Below, one piece after another: positions 41,011 through 48,991 of a stretch of DNA of 64,000 bases. Each line of letters starts with the position of its first letter. Positions within the stretch are counted from its first letter, which is position 1. The notes under the pieces are model-generated. The model made no database searches. It saw nothing but the letters and a program-made list of their open reading frames with translations, and had not been told where the DNA came from. The position numbers were made by a program, and so were the translations under genes. The stretch is from Asanoa sp. WMMD1127 (GTDB lineage Bacteria > Actinomycetota > Actinomycetes > Mycobacteriales > Micromonosporaceae): contig NZ_JARUBP010000001.1 in assembly GCF_029626225.1 (NCBI RefSeq), positions 1,364,001 through 1,428,000 on the forward strand, in the 5' to 3' direction.

Positions 41011-41030
41011 TGGTCCCTCATTAGGGACCA
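41011..41030 (+). promoter_or_regulatory. Perfect hairpin in the M6 protease leader
   Basis: TGGTCCCT (41011-41018) and AGGGACCA (41023-41030) flank CATT, 57 bp before the GTG start. It could be an operator or an mRNA 5' stem-loop. No regulator gene is adjacent. Confidence 0.6.
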
Positions 41031-41086
41031 GATCGTCCGTCCCCGTTACCCCCCGAGGACGGCTCCCTCACACCGGAGGTATCCAC

Positions 41087-43501
41087 GTGCGCAAAGTCGC
41101 AGTGGGGCTGCTTGGTCTGTCGCTGGCCGCGACGACCAGCTTCGCGCTGAGCGGTGCGGCGCTCGGCCAGTCGCCGTCGGCGGCGGCGAAGGCCCCCACG
41201 CTGTCCGAGCCGAACCTGGTCTCGGACGAGCTACCCAACCCGCTCGAGTCGAAGCGTCGCGAGCTTCGCGACAACGCGATTCAGGACGTCATCGCCGGCA
41301 AGACCACGCCGCAGATGGTCAACGGCAGCAAGGTCGTCAAGGTGGGCCAGCGTGACCTGAGCCGGGCCGCTCAGCAGCGCAGCGGCAAGGCCAAGGTCGA
41401 CCAGTACGTCGAACTGCAGCGGGAGAAGACCGACAAGATCTTCGTGGTCCTGGCGGAGTTCGGCAACGAGCGGCACCCGAGCTACCCCGATCAGGACACC
41501 GCGCCCAACGTCGCGGGTCCGACGACGTTCGAGGGTCCGCTGCACAACCAGATCCCGGCGCCGAACCGCGCTGTCGACAACTCCACTGTCTGGCAGCCGG
41601 ACTACAGCCAGGAGCACTACGAGAAGCTCTACTTCGGCACCGGCAAGAACGACGAGTCGCTCAAGCAGTACTACGAGAAGCAGTCCTCGGGCCGTTACAC
41701 CGTTGACGGTGTGGTGACCGACTGGGTCAAGGTGCCCTACAACGAGGCCCGCTACGGTCGCTCCAACGGCTACCCATGCGGTGGCAACGTCTGCTCCAAC
41801 ACCTGGGCGCTGATCCGCGACGCGGCCAACGCCTGGTACGCCGACCAGCTCGCCAAGGGCCGGCCAGCAGCCGAGGTGAACGCCGATCTGAAGAGCTTCG
41901 ACGAGTGGGACCGCTACGACCACGACGGCGACGGCAACTTCAACGAGTCAGACGGCTACATCGACCACTTCCAGATCGTCCACGCCGGCGGCGACCAGGC
42001 CGACGGTGACCCGCACCAGGGCGAGGACGCCATCTGGAGCCACCGCTGGGCGGCCTTCCAAGGCACCGGCGAGGGTCCGGCCGACTTCCCGATCGGTGGT
42101 GCGCAGATCGGCACCAGTGGCGTGTGGATCTACGACTACACGATCCAGCCGGAAAACGGTGGTCGCAGCGTCTTCTACCACGAGTACGCGCACGACCTGG
42201 GCCTGCCGGACGACTACGACTCGGCCGGCGACAACGCCAACGAGTACTGGACGTTGATGGCCCAGAGCCGGCTCGGCGCCAAGGGTGAGCCGTTCATCGG
42301 CGACCGCGGCGGCGACCTCGGCGCCTGGAACAAGCTGCAGCTCGGCTGGCTGGACTACCACGTTCTCCCGGCCGGTCAGAAGAAGACCATGGAGCTCGGC
42401 CCGGAGGAATACAACTCCGACAAGCCACAGGCGCTGGTCGTGCCGCTCGGCCTCAAGGACGTCAGCCACGAGGTGGGCGCCCCGGCCGACGGCAGCTACC
42501 AGTGGTGGAGCGGCGACGCGGACGACCTGACGAACTCGGCGGCGCACACGCTGACGCGTCAGGTCGCGCTGCCGGCCGGCACTTCCACGCTGACCTTCAA
42601 GGCCCGCTGGGACATCGAGGACTGCGGCCCGGACCCGTGCGACTACGCGTACGTCGAGGTCGACTCGGGCAACGGGGTGTGGACGCCGATCAAGGGCAAC
42701 ATCACCACGGCCACCGAGGCCGAGGGTGGCGCGGGCATCGACGGCATCCAGCAGAACTGGACGGACGCCGTGTTCGACCTGTCGGCGTTCGCCGGCAAGA
42801 CGATCGGCCTGCGGTTCCGTTACGAGACCGACCCGGCACAGCGCGGCAACGACACCCCGCTCGGCAACACGCTGCCCAACGGTCTCTTCGTCGACAAGGT
42901 GACGATCACCAACGGCGCTACCACGGTGTTCGCCGACGGTGACGCGGCCGGCAACATGGGCTGGACGGTGGACGGCTTCCAGAACATCCAGTCGTCGTTC
43001 ATCACCCAGCACCCGCACTACTACATCGCGGGTTGGCGGACGTACGTCAGCTTCGACAAGTACCTCCAGTACGGCCCGTACTACTTCAACCGGCCGACCG
43101 AGGACCGGGTCGACCACTTCCCGTACCAGACCGGTCTGCTGATCTCCTACTGGGACACCTCCCAGTCGGACAACCAGGTCAGCGACCACCCGGGTGAGGG
43201 CCTCAACCTGTACATCGACGCCCGTCCCGAAACCCTGTGGCGCCTCGACGGCCAGCCGTGGCGCACCCGGGTCCAGATCTACGACGCGCCGTTCAGCCTC
43301 CGCAAGGCCGACTCCTTCACCCTGCACCACGAGGACCAGGCCATGTACGTGCGCGGGCCGGCGGCCAACCCGCTCTTCGACGACACCGACGACTACTTCG
43401 ACGAGAACCTGCCGAACCACGGCGTCAAGCTGCCGGCAGTCGGAGTGAAGATCAAGGTGCTCGAGGAGAACGGCACCTCGGTCAAGATCAGGGTCTCCTG
43501 A
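41087..43501 (+). CDS. Secreted M6 metalloprotease (immune inhibitor A type)
   Basis: 804 residues. Signal peptide RKVAVGLLGLSLAATTSFALSG from the GTG at 41087, which follows a perfect GGAGGT. A prodomain leads to the M6 catalytic domain with zinc site HEYAHDLGLPD (His365, Glu366, His369, Asp375). A calcium-like DHDGDGNFNESDGYID lies before it. The C-terminal third is a jelly-roll/MAM-like domain (TLTFKARWDIE; GKTIGLRFRYETD), also found in the M14 protein of this window. It degrades extracellular protein. Single transcript with hairpins at both ends. Confidence 0.94.
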   Translation: MRKVAVGLLGLSLAATTSFALSGAALGQSPSAAAKAPTLSEPNLVSDELPNPLESKRRELRDNAIQDVIAGKTTPQMVNGSKVVKVGQRDLSRAAQQRSGKAKVDQYVELQREKTDKIFVVLAEFGNERHPSYPDQDTAPNVAGPTTFEGPLHNQIPAPNRAVDNSTVWQPDYSQEHYEKLYFGTGKNDESLKQYYEKQSSGRYTVDGVVTDWVKVPYNEARYGRSNGYPCGGNVCSNTWALIRDAANAWYADQLAKGRPAAEVNADLKSFDEWDRYDHDGDGNFNESDGYIDHFQIVHAGGDQADGDPHQGEDAIWSHRWAAFQGTGEGPADFPIGGAQIGTSGVWIYDYTIQPENGGRSVFYHEYAHDLGLPDDYDSAGDNANEYWTLMAQSRLGAKGEPFIGDRGGDLGAWNKLQLGWLDYHVLPAGQKKTMELGPEEYNSDKPQALVVPLGLKDVSHEVGAPADGSYQWWSGDADDLTNSAAHTLTRQVALPAGTSTLTFKARWDIEDCGPDPCDYAYVEVDSGNGVWTPIKGNITTATEAEGGAGIDGIQQNWTDAVFDLSAFAGKTIGLRFRYETDPAQRGNDTPLGNTLPNGLFVDKVTITNGATTVFADGDAAGNMGWTVDGFQNIQSSFITQHPHYYIAGWRTYVSFDKYLQYGPYYFNRPTEDRVDHFPYQTGLLISYWDTSQSDNQVSDHPGEGLNLYIDARPETLWRLDGQPWRTRVQIYDAPFSLRKADSFTLHHEDQAMYVRGPAANPLFDDTDDYFDENLPNHGVKLPAVGVKIKVLEENGTSVKIRVS

Positions 43502-43528
43502 CCTTCCCGGGTACGCCCTAGCACCGCG

Positions 43529-43567
43529 CGCCCCCCGCATCACCTCGGTGGTGCGGGGGGCGTTCCC
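43529..43567 (+). terminator. M6 protease terminator
   Basis: CGCCCCCCGCA (43529-43539) pairs with TGCGGGGGGCG (43552-43562), with an inner CACC/GGTG, followed by TTCCCTTT. Confidence 0.9.
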
Positions 43568-43612
43568 TTTCCGGAACCACCGGTGACGCCGTAGCGTCAA
43601 AGGAGGGTGCAC

Positions 43613-44005
43613 GTGAGACGCCGCGCCGCCGCTCTGTTGCTGGTGACCGCTCTGGCGGTGGCCGGGTGTGGCGCGCAGGACCAGAGCGGAGGGAATGCCG
43701 CCATGCCGACGCCGACGCCGACGGGCTCAGGGCCGTCGTCCGCGCAGCCGCCGCCCAAGGTCGGGCCGAGCACGCCGAGTGACTACATCCCCGGTGACAA
43801 GATCGCCGGCCGGGTGGTCAAGGGCGGCACGGGGCCCTGCTACGCCCTGGTGACCGACGACGGTCGCCGCTACGCCCTCTGGAGCGACCGGGGCCTGCGG
43901 CTCGACGAGGGCACCTACATCACGGCCGTGGTGGAGGAGCTCAAGGTGAAGATCTCGTGTGGTGAAGGCATCCACAAGGCACTGGTGTCCTTCAACGGAC
44001 AGTGA
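43613..44005 (+). CDS. Small predicted lipoprotein
   Basis: 130 residues. RRRAAALLLVTALAVAGCGA is a lipoprotein signal with lipobox VAGC. A proline/serine/threonine linker (TPTPTGSGPSSAQPPPK) follows, then a compact beta-rich domain of about 80 residues containing GPCYALVTDDGRRYALWS and KISCGEG, likely an OB-like barrel with one disulfide (two cysteines). GTG 43613 is chosen because AGGAGG ends 6 bp before it; the GTG at 43607 touches that site. Function unknown. Confidence 0.82.
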   Translation: MRRRAAALLLVTALAVAGCGAQDQSGGNAAMPTPTPTGSGPSSAQPPPKVGPSTPSDYIPGDKIAGRVVKGGTGPCYALVTDDGRRYALWSDRGLRLDEGTYITAVVEELKVKISCGEGIHKALVSFNGQ

Positions 44006-44077
44006 CCAGCTGATCTACCCATTGACACCGATCATCTCCCGACGGAGCATTTCCGCAGGAACTCCAACGGGGGAATC

Positions 44078-44998
44078 ATGGATGTCTTCCTGTCCGATGA
44101 CGCGCGCCTGCTCTACGAACGGTTACTTGCCGGCGAGGTGGGCCACGAGCACAGCGACGCGGTCGACGAGCTTCTCGAGAACGGTCTGGTCCGGCACGAG
44201 GGGGCGACCGGCCCGCTGACCGCGGCGCCGCCGGGGATCGCGCTTCGTCGCCTGTTGGCCGGGCGGCAACGCCAACTGCTCGACTCGCTCACCCTGCTCG
44301 GCGACCACTACGCCCACCTCGAGCTGCTCGAGAAGCGGTTCCCGGCCGTGCCCAGCGCGGGCGGCGAGACCGAGGTGCTGCGGGGCCCGGCCGAGATAGC
44401 CGCGCACTGGCACGAGCTGAGCGCGACCGGAGCACTCTTCACCGTGCGCTCCACGCCGGGGCACTCGCCGGTCGAGCAACGGTGGGCCGCGGCCAGACTG
44501 CTGAGCCAACTCGCAACGCCGGCGCGCTTTCGCACCGTCTGCAGCAGTGACGCGCTCGAGCAGCCCGCCGCGCGGGCCGAGGCTGAGCGCCTCGTGCAGT
44601 TGGGCAGCCAGCTACGGGTGTTCCCGGCGGTGCCCGGCGAGCTGCTGATGAGCGACGCGGGCGCGCTGCTGCTCGTCGGTGGGTCGCGCTCGCCGGAGCC
44701 GGTCGCCATGCTGGTGCGCTCGCCGGGCGTGGTGACCGCGCTGAGGCACTACTTCGACCTGCTGTGGAGCCGCTCGGTGCCCTTTGGGCTGCGGCACGGC
44801 GACGCCGACCCGCCGTCGCCGGTGCAGACGCAGGTGCTGCGGCTCGCCGCGGCCGGCCTCAAGGACGAGGCCATCGCCCGCAGTCTGGGTCGCAGCACGC
44901 GATGGGTCCGCCGGCATTTCGAGGCATTGGAAGAACGCCTGGGCGCGACCAATCGCTTCACGCTCGGGGTCGCGGCCGCGCGGCGCGGTTGGGTCTGA
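44078..44998 (+). CDS. LuxR-type HTH regulator with N-terminal wHTH-like part
   Basis: 306 residues. The N-terminus (LLYERLLAGEVGHEHSDAVDELLENGLV) looks like the winged-helix start of TrmB-like regulators; the middle resembles the PLD-like effector part (RTVCSSDAL, EPVAMLVRSPGVV). The C-terminus is a LuxR helix-turn-helix (SPVQTQVLRLAAAGLKDEAIAR then STRWVRRHFEALEERLG). Signal and target are unknown. It precedes the haloperoxidase gene in the same direction by about 110 bp. Confidence 0.82.
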   Translation: MDVFLSDDARLLYERLLAGEVGHEHSDAVDELLENGLVRHEGATGPLTAAPPGIALRRLLAGRQRQLLDSLTLLGDHYAHLELLEKRFPAVPSAGGETEVLRGPAEIAAHWHELSATGALFTVRSTPGHSPVEQRWAAARLLSQLATPARFRTVCSSDALEQPAARAEAERLVQLGSQLRVFPAVPGELLMSDAGALLLVGGSRSPEPVAMLVRSPGVVTALRHYFDLLWSRSVPFGLRHGDADPPSPVQTQVLRLAAAGLKDEAIARSLGRSTRWVRRHFEALEERLGATNRFTLGVAAARRGWV

Positions 44999-45105
44999 GC
45001 GTCCGCTTCCGGCCAGCGTCCACTCTGCCCTCCCGGTGAGCGGCGGCATTGAACAAAGATCGACTCATCTCGATCAGCTCTGCCACCACCACCACGGAGG
45101 CTCCC

Positions 45106-46464
45106 TTGACGTCTCGTCTGTCCCGACGCCGGTTGTTGACCACCGCCGGCGCCACACTGGTCGCGGTGGGCGGTGCGACAACCCTCGCCCGCACGCCGGC
45201 GCTCGCCGTCGAACCCGGTTTCGACAAGGTGCTCTACTGGAACCGCATCCTGCTCAACGCCTACCGGGGCGCCGTCGGCAACCCCGCCGCGTCACCGACG
45301 GTGCTCAGCCGGGCCGGCGCGATGATGCACCTGGCCATCTACGACGCGTACAACTCGTTCAGCAGCCTGGGAGCACCGTATCTGGGCCGTTACTCGCGGA
45401 TCCCCAACTTCAACTACGACCGCAACCAGAACGTCAACTGGGCCGCCTATCGGGTGCTCAAGGCGGTTTTCCCGACCCGGAACTTCGACCAGGCGCTCGC
45501 GGACTCCAACGTGTTCCCGCCCATCGGCGAGCCGGGCCCGGAAGGTTACAGCACCAGCATCGGTGAAGACGCCGCGGTGGCCATCCTCAACAACCGGGCC
45601 AACGACGGTTCGACCAACACCACGCCCTACACGCCGAGCACCGCCCCGGGGCAGTGGCGACCGACCGGATCGGGCGACGCCAAGACGCCGAACTGGGGCC
45701 TGGTGCGACCGTTCTCGCTGACCTCCGGCGCGCAGTTCCGGCCGCCGCTGCCGGGCGGGTTCGCCACCGTCACCGCGATGCTGCAGAGCGCCGCCTACAA
45801 GGCGCAGTTCGACGAGGTACGCGACCTCGGGCGCGACGTGGGCTCCACGCGCACGACGGAGCAGACCAACATCGCCTTCTTCTGGGCCAACGATCTCGAC
45901 GGCACCTACAAGCCGCCGGGTCAGCACTTCCACCACACCGCCCAGATCTCCCAGACGCGCAAGTTGTCGGAGGGGCAGAACGCCAAGCTCTTCGCGCTGC
46001 TCGCGATGGGGATGGCCGACGCGGGCATCGCGGCGTGGGACGCCAAATATCAGACGGCGATCGACCTTTGGCGGCCCGAGACGGGCATCCGGGAGGCGGC
46101 CGGCGACGGCAACCCCAACACCGCCCCGATCAGCACCTGGAAGCCGCTGTCGGTGATGCGCGACAACGTGACCCGGTTCTCGCCCAACTTCCCCGCGTAC
46201 ATTTCGGGGCACGCCACTTTCGGCGCGGTCTGGGCCGGGATCCTGCGGCGCTACTTCAACAGCGACAGCCTGCCGGAGGTGCTGACCACCGAGGACCCGC
46301 ACGCGGTCGGGGTGACCCGGGCGCCCGGCACGTTCACCGCCGCGGCGCGGGAGGACGGGCGCAGCCGGATCTATCTCGGCGTGCACTGGCAGTGGGACGC
46401 GGACCAGGGCTACAACACCGGCGAGGCGATCGCGAACCAGGTGTTCAACAGCCGCCTGCGCTAA
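45106..46464 (+). CDS. Tat-exported vanadium-haloperoxidase/PAP2 family protein
   Basis: 452 residues. The N-terminus SRLSRRRLLTTAGATLVAVG is a twin-arginine signal, so the protein is exported folded. The PAP2/vanadate site is present in order: K and RP in KYQTAIDLWRP, SGH in YISGHATFG, and SRIYLGVHWQWD (SRx5Hx3D). The family binds vanadate and oxidises halides, or acts as an acid phosphatase; the two cannot be told apart here. The TTG at 45106 is preferred because GGAGG lies 5 bp before it; a TTG at 45049 would give 19 extra residues. Confidence 0.88.
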   Translation: MTSRLSRRRLLTTAGATLVAVGGATTLARTPALAVEPGFDKVLYWNRILLNAYRGAVGNPAASPTVLSRAGAMMHLAIYDAYNSFSSLGAPYLGRYSRIPNFNYDRNQNVNWAAYRVLKAVFPTRNFDQALADSNVFPPIGEPGPEGYSTSIGEDAAVAILNNRANDGSTNTTPYTPSTAPGQWRPTGSGDAKTPNWGLVRPFSLTSGAQFRPPLPGGFATVTAMLQSAAYKAQFDEVRDLGRDVGSTRTTEQTNIAFFWANDLDGTYKPPGQHFHHTAQISQTRKLSEGQNAKLFALLAMGMADAGIAAWDAKYQTAIDLWRPETGIREAAGDGNPNTAPISTWKPLSVMRDNVTRFSPNFPAYISGHATFGAVWAGILRRYFNSDSLPEVLTTEDPHAVGVTRAPGTFTAAAREDGRSRIYLGVHWQWDADQGYNTGEAIANQVFNSRLR

Positions 46465-47576
46465 GGGTTTTCGGCGGGCAGCTCGAGCCAGGTCAGCTCA
46501 TGGTGGCACGGTGGGCCTTCGGCGATCCCGATCCGGCGGTCGTCGAGGTCCATCACCACCGTGTAGACGGTCTCCGAGCGATCGGCGTACGCGTCCAGCT
46601 CGTCGACGTGGCGGCAGATCGCATTGGGGTGGCTCTGGTGGTCGCGGAGGATCTCGAGCAGGTCGTCGTCGGTCAGCTTGCCCTGCTCGGCGGCTGCGGT
46701 CAGGAGGCGGCGGGCCCGGGCGCCCCGGAACAGGGTGGAGCCGCCGAAGTCGTTGACAGTGTCGCGTACACCCGGCAGCGCGGTTTCCAGGTGGTTGGCG
46801 TGGGCCAGCACGCCGCCCTCCGGGTGCAGCCAGCCCGCGACGCCCGGCACGAGCTCGAGGTCGATCAGCTCGCCGCCGGCCGGGCCGGACTGGCCGAGCA
46901 GCAGGTTGAGGCTCGCGTTGCGTGGCGCGGGGACGACCTTCTTGAGGGCGCGGCCGAGCGTGTCGGACTCGAGGGCGGCGCGGAGCACCACGTGGTACGG
47001 GATGCCCGGGTTGTCGTTACTGGCGCCGTCGCGGTCGGTGCCCAGCATGTTAACGCAGATGCCCAGGCCAGCCGAGTTGAGGCCGGTCTTGGCGAGCATG
47101 CCGGCCTCGGTGAGGGCGACGACCCGGTGGCCGCGCTCGTCGGTGGTGCTCAGCAGGACCATCGCGTGGCGCTGGTCGGGGTGCCAGTCCCAGTTCTGGG
47201 CGAGCAGGGTGTGGCCGGTGGCGGTGTGGGTGCCGAGCGCGCCGAGCACCGTGCAGGCGCCGGTCGCGCCGTCCGGCGGCGTGCCGTAGATCAACTCGGT
47301 GCGGGCGTTGACCGCGTAGAGGTCGCCGGTGGTGACGCCGGCACCCTCGGCGGTGCCGTCGAGCATCTCGGCGATCCGGGGGAAGAGGCGGCGGGTCTGG
47401 GCGCGGAAGGTTTCTCCCGCGGCTTCGGTCACGTCGGCGGTCAGGCCCACGGCGCGGAAGCGGCCCGCGTAAAGGTCCAGGTTGGCGGCGATCTGGTCGC
47501 GCGCGGCCCGTCCGTACGCGAAGCCAATCTCACCGGGCGTGCCGCTGACGTCGACGTAAGGTACGGGCAGTGTCAT
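46461..47576 (-). CDS. C45 family acyltransferase/amidohydrolase
   Basis: 371 residues of the Ntn-hydrolase C45 family (isopenicillin-N N-acyltransferase type). The putative nucleophile is Cys108 in TGACTVLGA, preceded by VNARTEL; further family motifs are LAQNWDWHPDQ and AGMLAKTGLNSAGLG. These enzymes normally self-cleave before the cysteine to free an N-terminal nucleophile; substrates range from beta-lactam precursors to carcinine. The ATG at 47576 starts TLPVPYVDVSG. It converges with the haloperoxidase gene (4-bp overlap) and is divergent from the hydrolase gene. Confidence 0.87.
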   Translation of the reverse strand: MTLPVPYVDVSGTPGEIGFAYGRAARDQIAANLDLYAGRFRAVGLTADVTEAAGETFRAQTRRLFPRIAEMLDGTAEGAGVTTGDLYAVNARTELIYGTPPDGATGACTVLGALGTHTATGHTLLAQNWDWHPDQRHAMVLLSTTDERGHRVVALTEAGMLAKTGLNSAGLGICVNMLGTDRDGASNDNPGIPYHVVLRAALESDTLGRALKKVVPAPRNASLNLLLGQSGPAGGELIDLELVPGVAGWLHPEGGVLAHANHLETALPGVRDTVNDFGGSTLFRGARARRLLTAAAEQGKLTDDDLLEILRDHQSHPNAICRHVDELDAYADRSETVYTVVMDLDDRRIGIAEGPPCHHELTWLELPAENP

Positions 47577-47657
47577 GGCCCTGACACTAATCCCTAGGAG
47601 TCCCCTCCGGGAGATCTCCGGAGCCGCTCGCGGGCGTCCCTGACCTAGGCTGGCCGG

Positions 47658-48578
47658 GTGGAACAGGTGGTGGACGAGACAAGTGTCCTGGTCGACGGGC
47701 CGTGGACGCACCGGTCGGTGGGGGCCAACGGCAACCGCTTCCACGTCGTGGAGGCCGGCACCGGGCCGCTCGTGCTGTTCCTGCACGGCTTCCCGGAGTT
47801 CTGGTGGGCGTGGCACGAGATGCTGCCCGCCGTCGCCGACGCCGGTTTCCGGGCGGTGGCGGTCGACATGCGGGGGTACGGGGCGAGCGACAAGCCACCG
47901 CGCGGGTACGACGGGTTCACGATGGCGGCCGACGTCGCCGGGCTGATCCGGGCGCTCGGCGAGCGGCAGGCGACGATCGTCGGCGCCGGGTTCGGCGGGA
48001 TGGTCGGATGGGCGGCCGCGGCGTTCCACCCCAAGATGGTGCGGCGGTTGGTGGTGCTGGGGGCGGCCCACCCGCTTCGGTTGCGGGCCGCGATCTTCTC
48101 GGACCCGCGCGGGCAGTTCAACGCCGCGACGCCGACGCTGCGGTTCCAGATCCCGCGCTACGAGCACGTGCTCGTCCGCGACGAGGCGGCGATGGTCGGC
48201 GAGTTCCTGCGGCGGTGGTCGGGGCCTTCGTGGCCGGCGACGCCCGGGTTCGCCGACTATGCGCAGCGGTGCCGCGAGGCGATGCGGATCCCGCAGGCGG
48301 CGTTCTGCGCGCTGGAGGGTTACCGGTGGGCGTTCCGGTCAGTGCTGCGGCTGCACGGATATCGGTTCGTCAAGCAGATGCAGACGCCGCTGACGACGCC
48401 GACACTTCAGCTGCACGGCGCGCTCGACACCGCGGTGCTGCCACGGACGGCGCAGGGGTCAGGGCGTTACGTCGTCGCGCCGTACGAGTGGCGGTTGTTG
48501 GACGGGGTTGGCCACTATCCGCATCTCGAGGCGCCGGATCTGGTGCTGGGCGAGGTGCTGCGGTGGGCGAAGTCCTGA
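47658..48578 (+). CDS. EphE-like alpha/beta hydrolase lacking its nucleophile
   Basis: 306 residues with an alpha/beta hydrolase fold: oxyanion motif LHGFPEFWW, VAVDMRGYGASDKPPRGYDG (a stretch typical of epoxide hydrolases), acid in HGALDTAVLP and histidine in GVGHYPHLE. At the nucleophile elbow the sequence is VGAGFGGM (109-114), with Gly111 where Asp (epoxide hydrolase) or Ser should be. Either it is catalytically dead or it uses another mechanism. The mycobacterial neighbour of acs, EphE (Rv3670), is its likely relative. GTG start 47658. Confidence 0.8.
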   Translation: MEQVVDETSVLVDGPWTHRSVGANGNRFHVVEAGTGPLVLFLHGFPEFWWAWHEMLPAVADAGFRAVAVDMRGYGASDKPPRGYDGFTMAADVAGLIRALGERQATIVGAGFGGMVGWAAAAFHPKMVRRLVVLGAAHPLRLRAAIFSDPRGQFNAATPTLRFQIPRYEHVLVRDEAAMVGEFLRRWSGPSWPATPGFADYAQRCREAMRIPQAAFCALEGYRWAFRSVLRLHGYRFVKQMQTPLTTPTLQLHGALDTAVLPRTAQGSGRYVVAPYEWRLLDGVGHYPHLEAPDLVLGEVLRWAKS

Positions 48579-48590
48579 TGTGATCGGTGT

Positions 48591-48625
48591 TGCCGCTGCC
48601 GCTGCCGCTGCCGCTGCCGTTGTCG
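48591..48625. repeat. TGCCGC hexamer microsatellite
   Basis: Four perfect TGCCGC units and two degenerate ones (48591-48626) fill the space between the hydrolase gene and the convergent stop at 48626. A slippage-prone tract; no obvious function. Confidence 0.85.
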
Positions 48626-48991
48626 CTAGGCGCGGTGTTCGCGGAGGTCGCTGACCTCGTTGGCCGGGGCCCAGCCCTGGTAGACGCCGAAGTCGAACGC
48701 TTCTAAGCCGAGCGCTTCGGCGATGGGGGCGCGACCGCCGGTGTATTCGACGCGCAGCCAGCCGTCGTGTTCGGCGAGGACGATGAACGGCTCGCCCTTC
48801 CACATGCACGTCGTGCGCACGTAGGCCAGCTCGTCGACCTCGGCGGTCGGGACGACGCGGACGTGCCGCCCGGCGCGTACCTCGGTGAAGCCGTCACCCG
48901 GATCCGGTTGGTAGATGCGGATTTCGTCGCCGGCGGGGCTGGCGTCGTATTCGCGACCCTGCCAGCGGGCCACGTAGCCGTCGCGCATCAT
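48626..48991 (-). CDS. Small unknown protein coupled to the giant SseB protein
   Basis: 121 residues, soluble, mixed alpha/beta, acidic overall. It has RDGYVARWQGREYDASP, RHVRVVPTAEVDEL, two aromatic/cysteine features (RTTCMWKGEPFIV) and a C-terminal FGVYQGWAPANEVSDL. I do not recognise a family. Its ATG overlaps the stop of the 1619-residue gene as ATGA (48991-48988), so the two proteins are made together. This size, position and coupling are what an immunity protein or dedicated chaperone of a secreted effector would show; neither is established. Confidence 0.75.
   Translation of the reverse strand: MMRDGYVARWQGREYDASPAGDEIRIYQPDPGDGFTEVRAGRHVRVVPTAEVDELAYVRTTCMWKGEPFIVLAEHDGWLRVEYTGGRAPIAEALGLEAFDFGVYQGWAPANEVSDLREHRA

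Noticed and set aside
48591-48625. Hexamer tract as a regulatory or phase-variation switch
   Set aside because: It lies between two convergent stop codons, where length changes would not alter either protein's frame.
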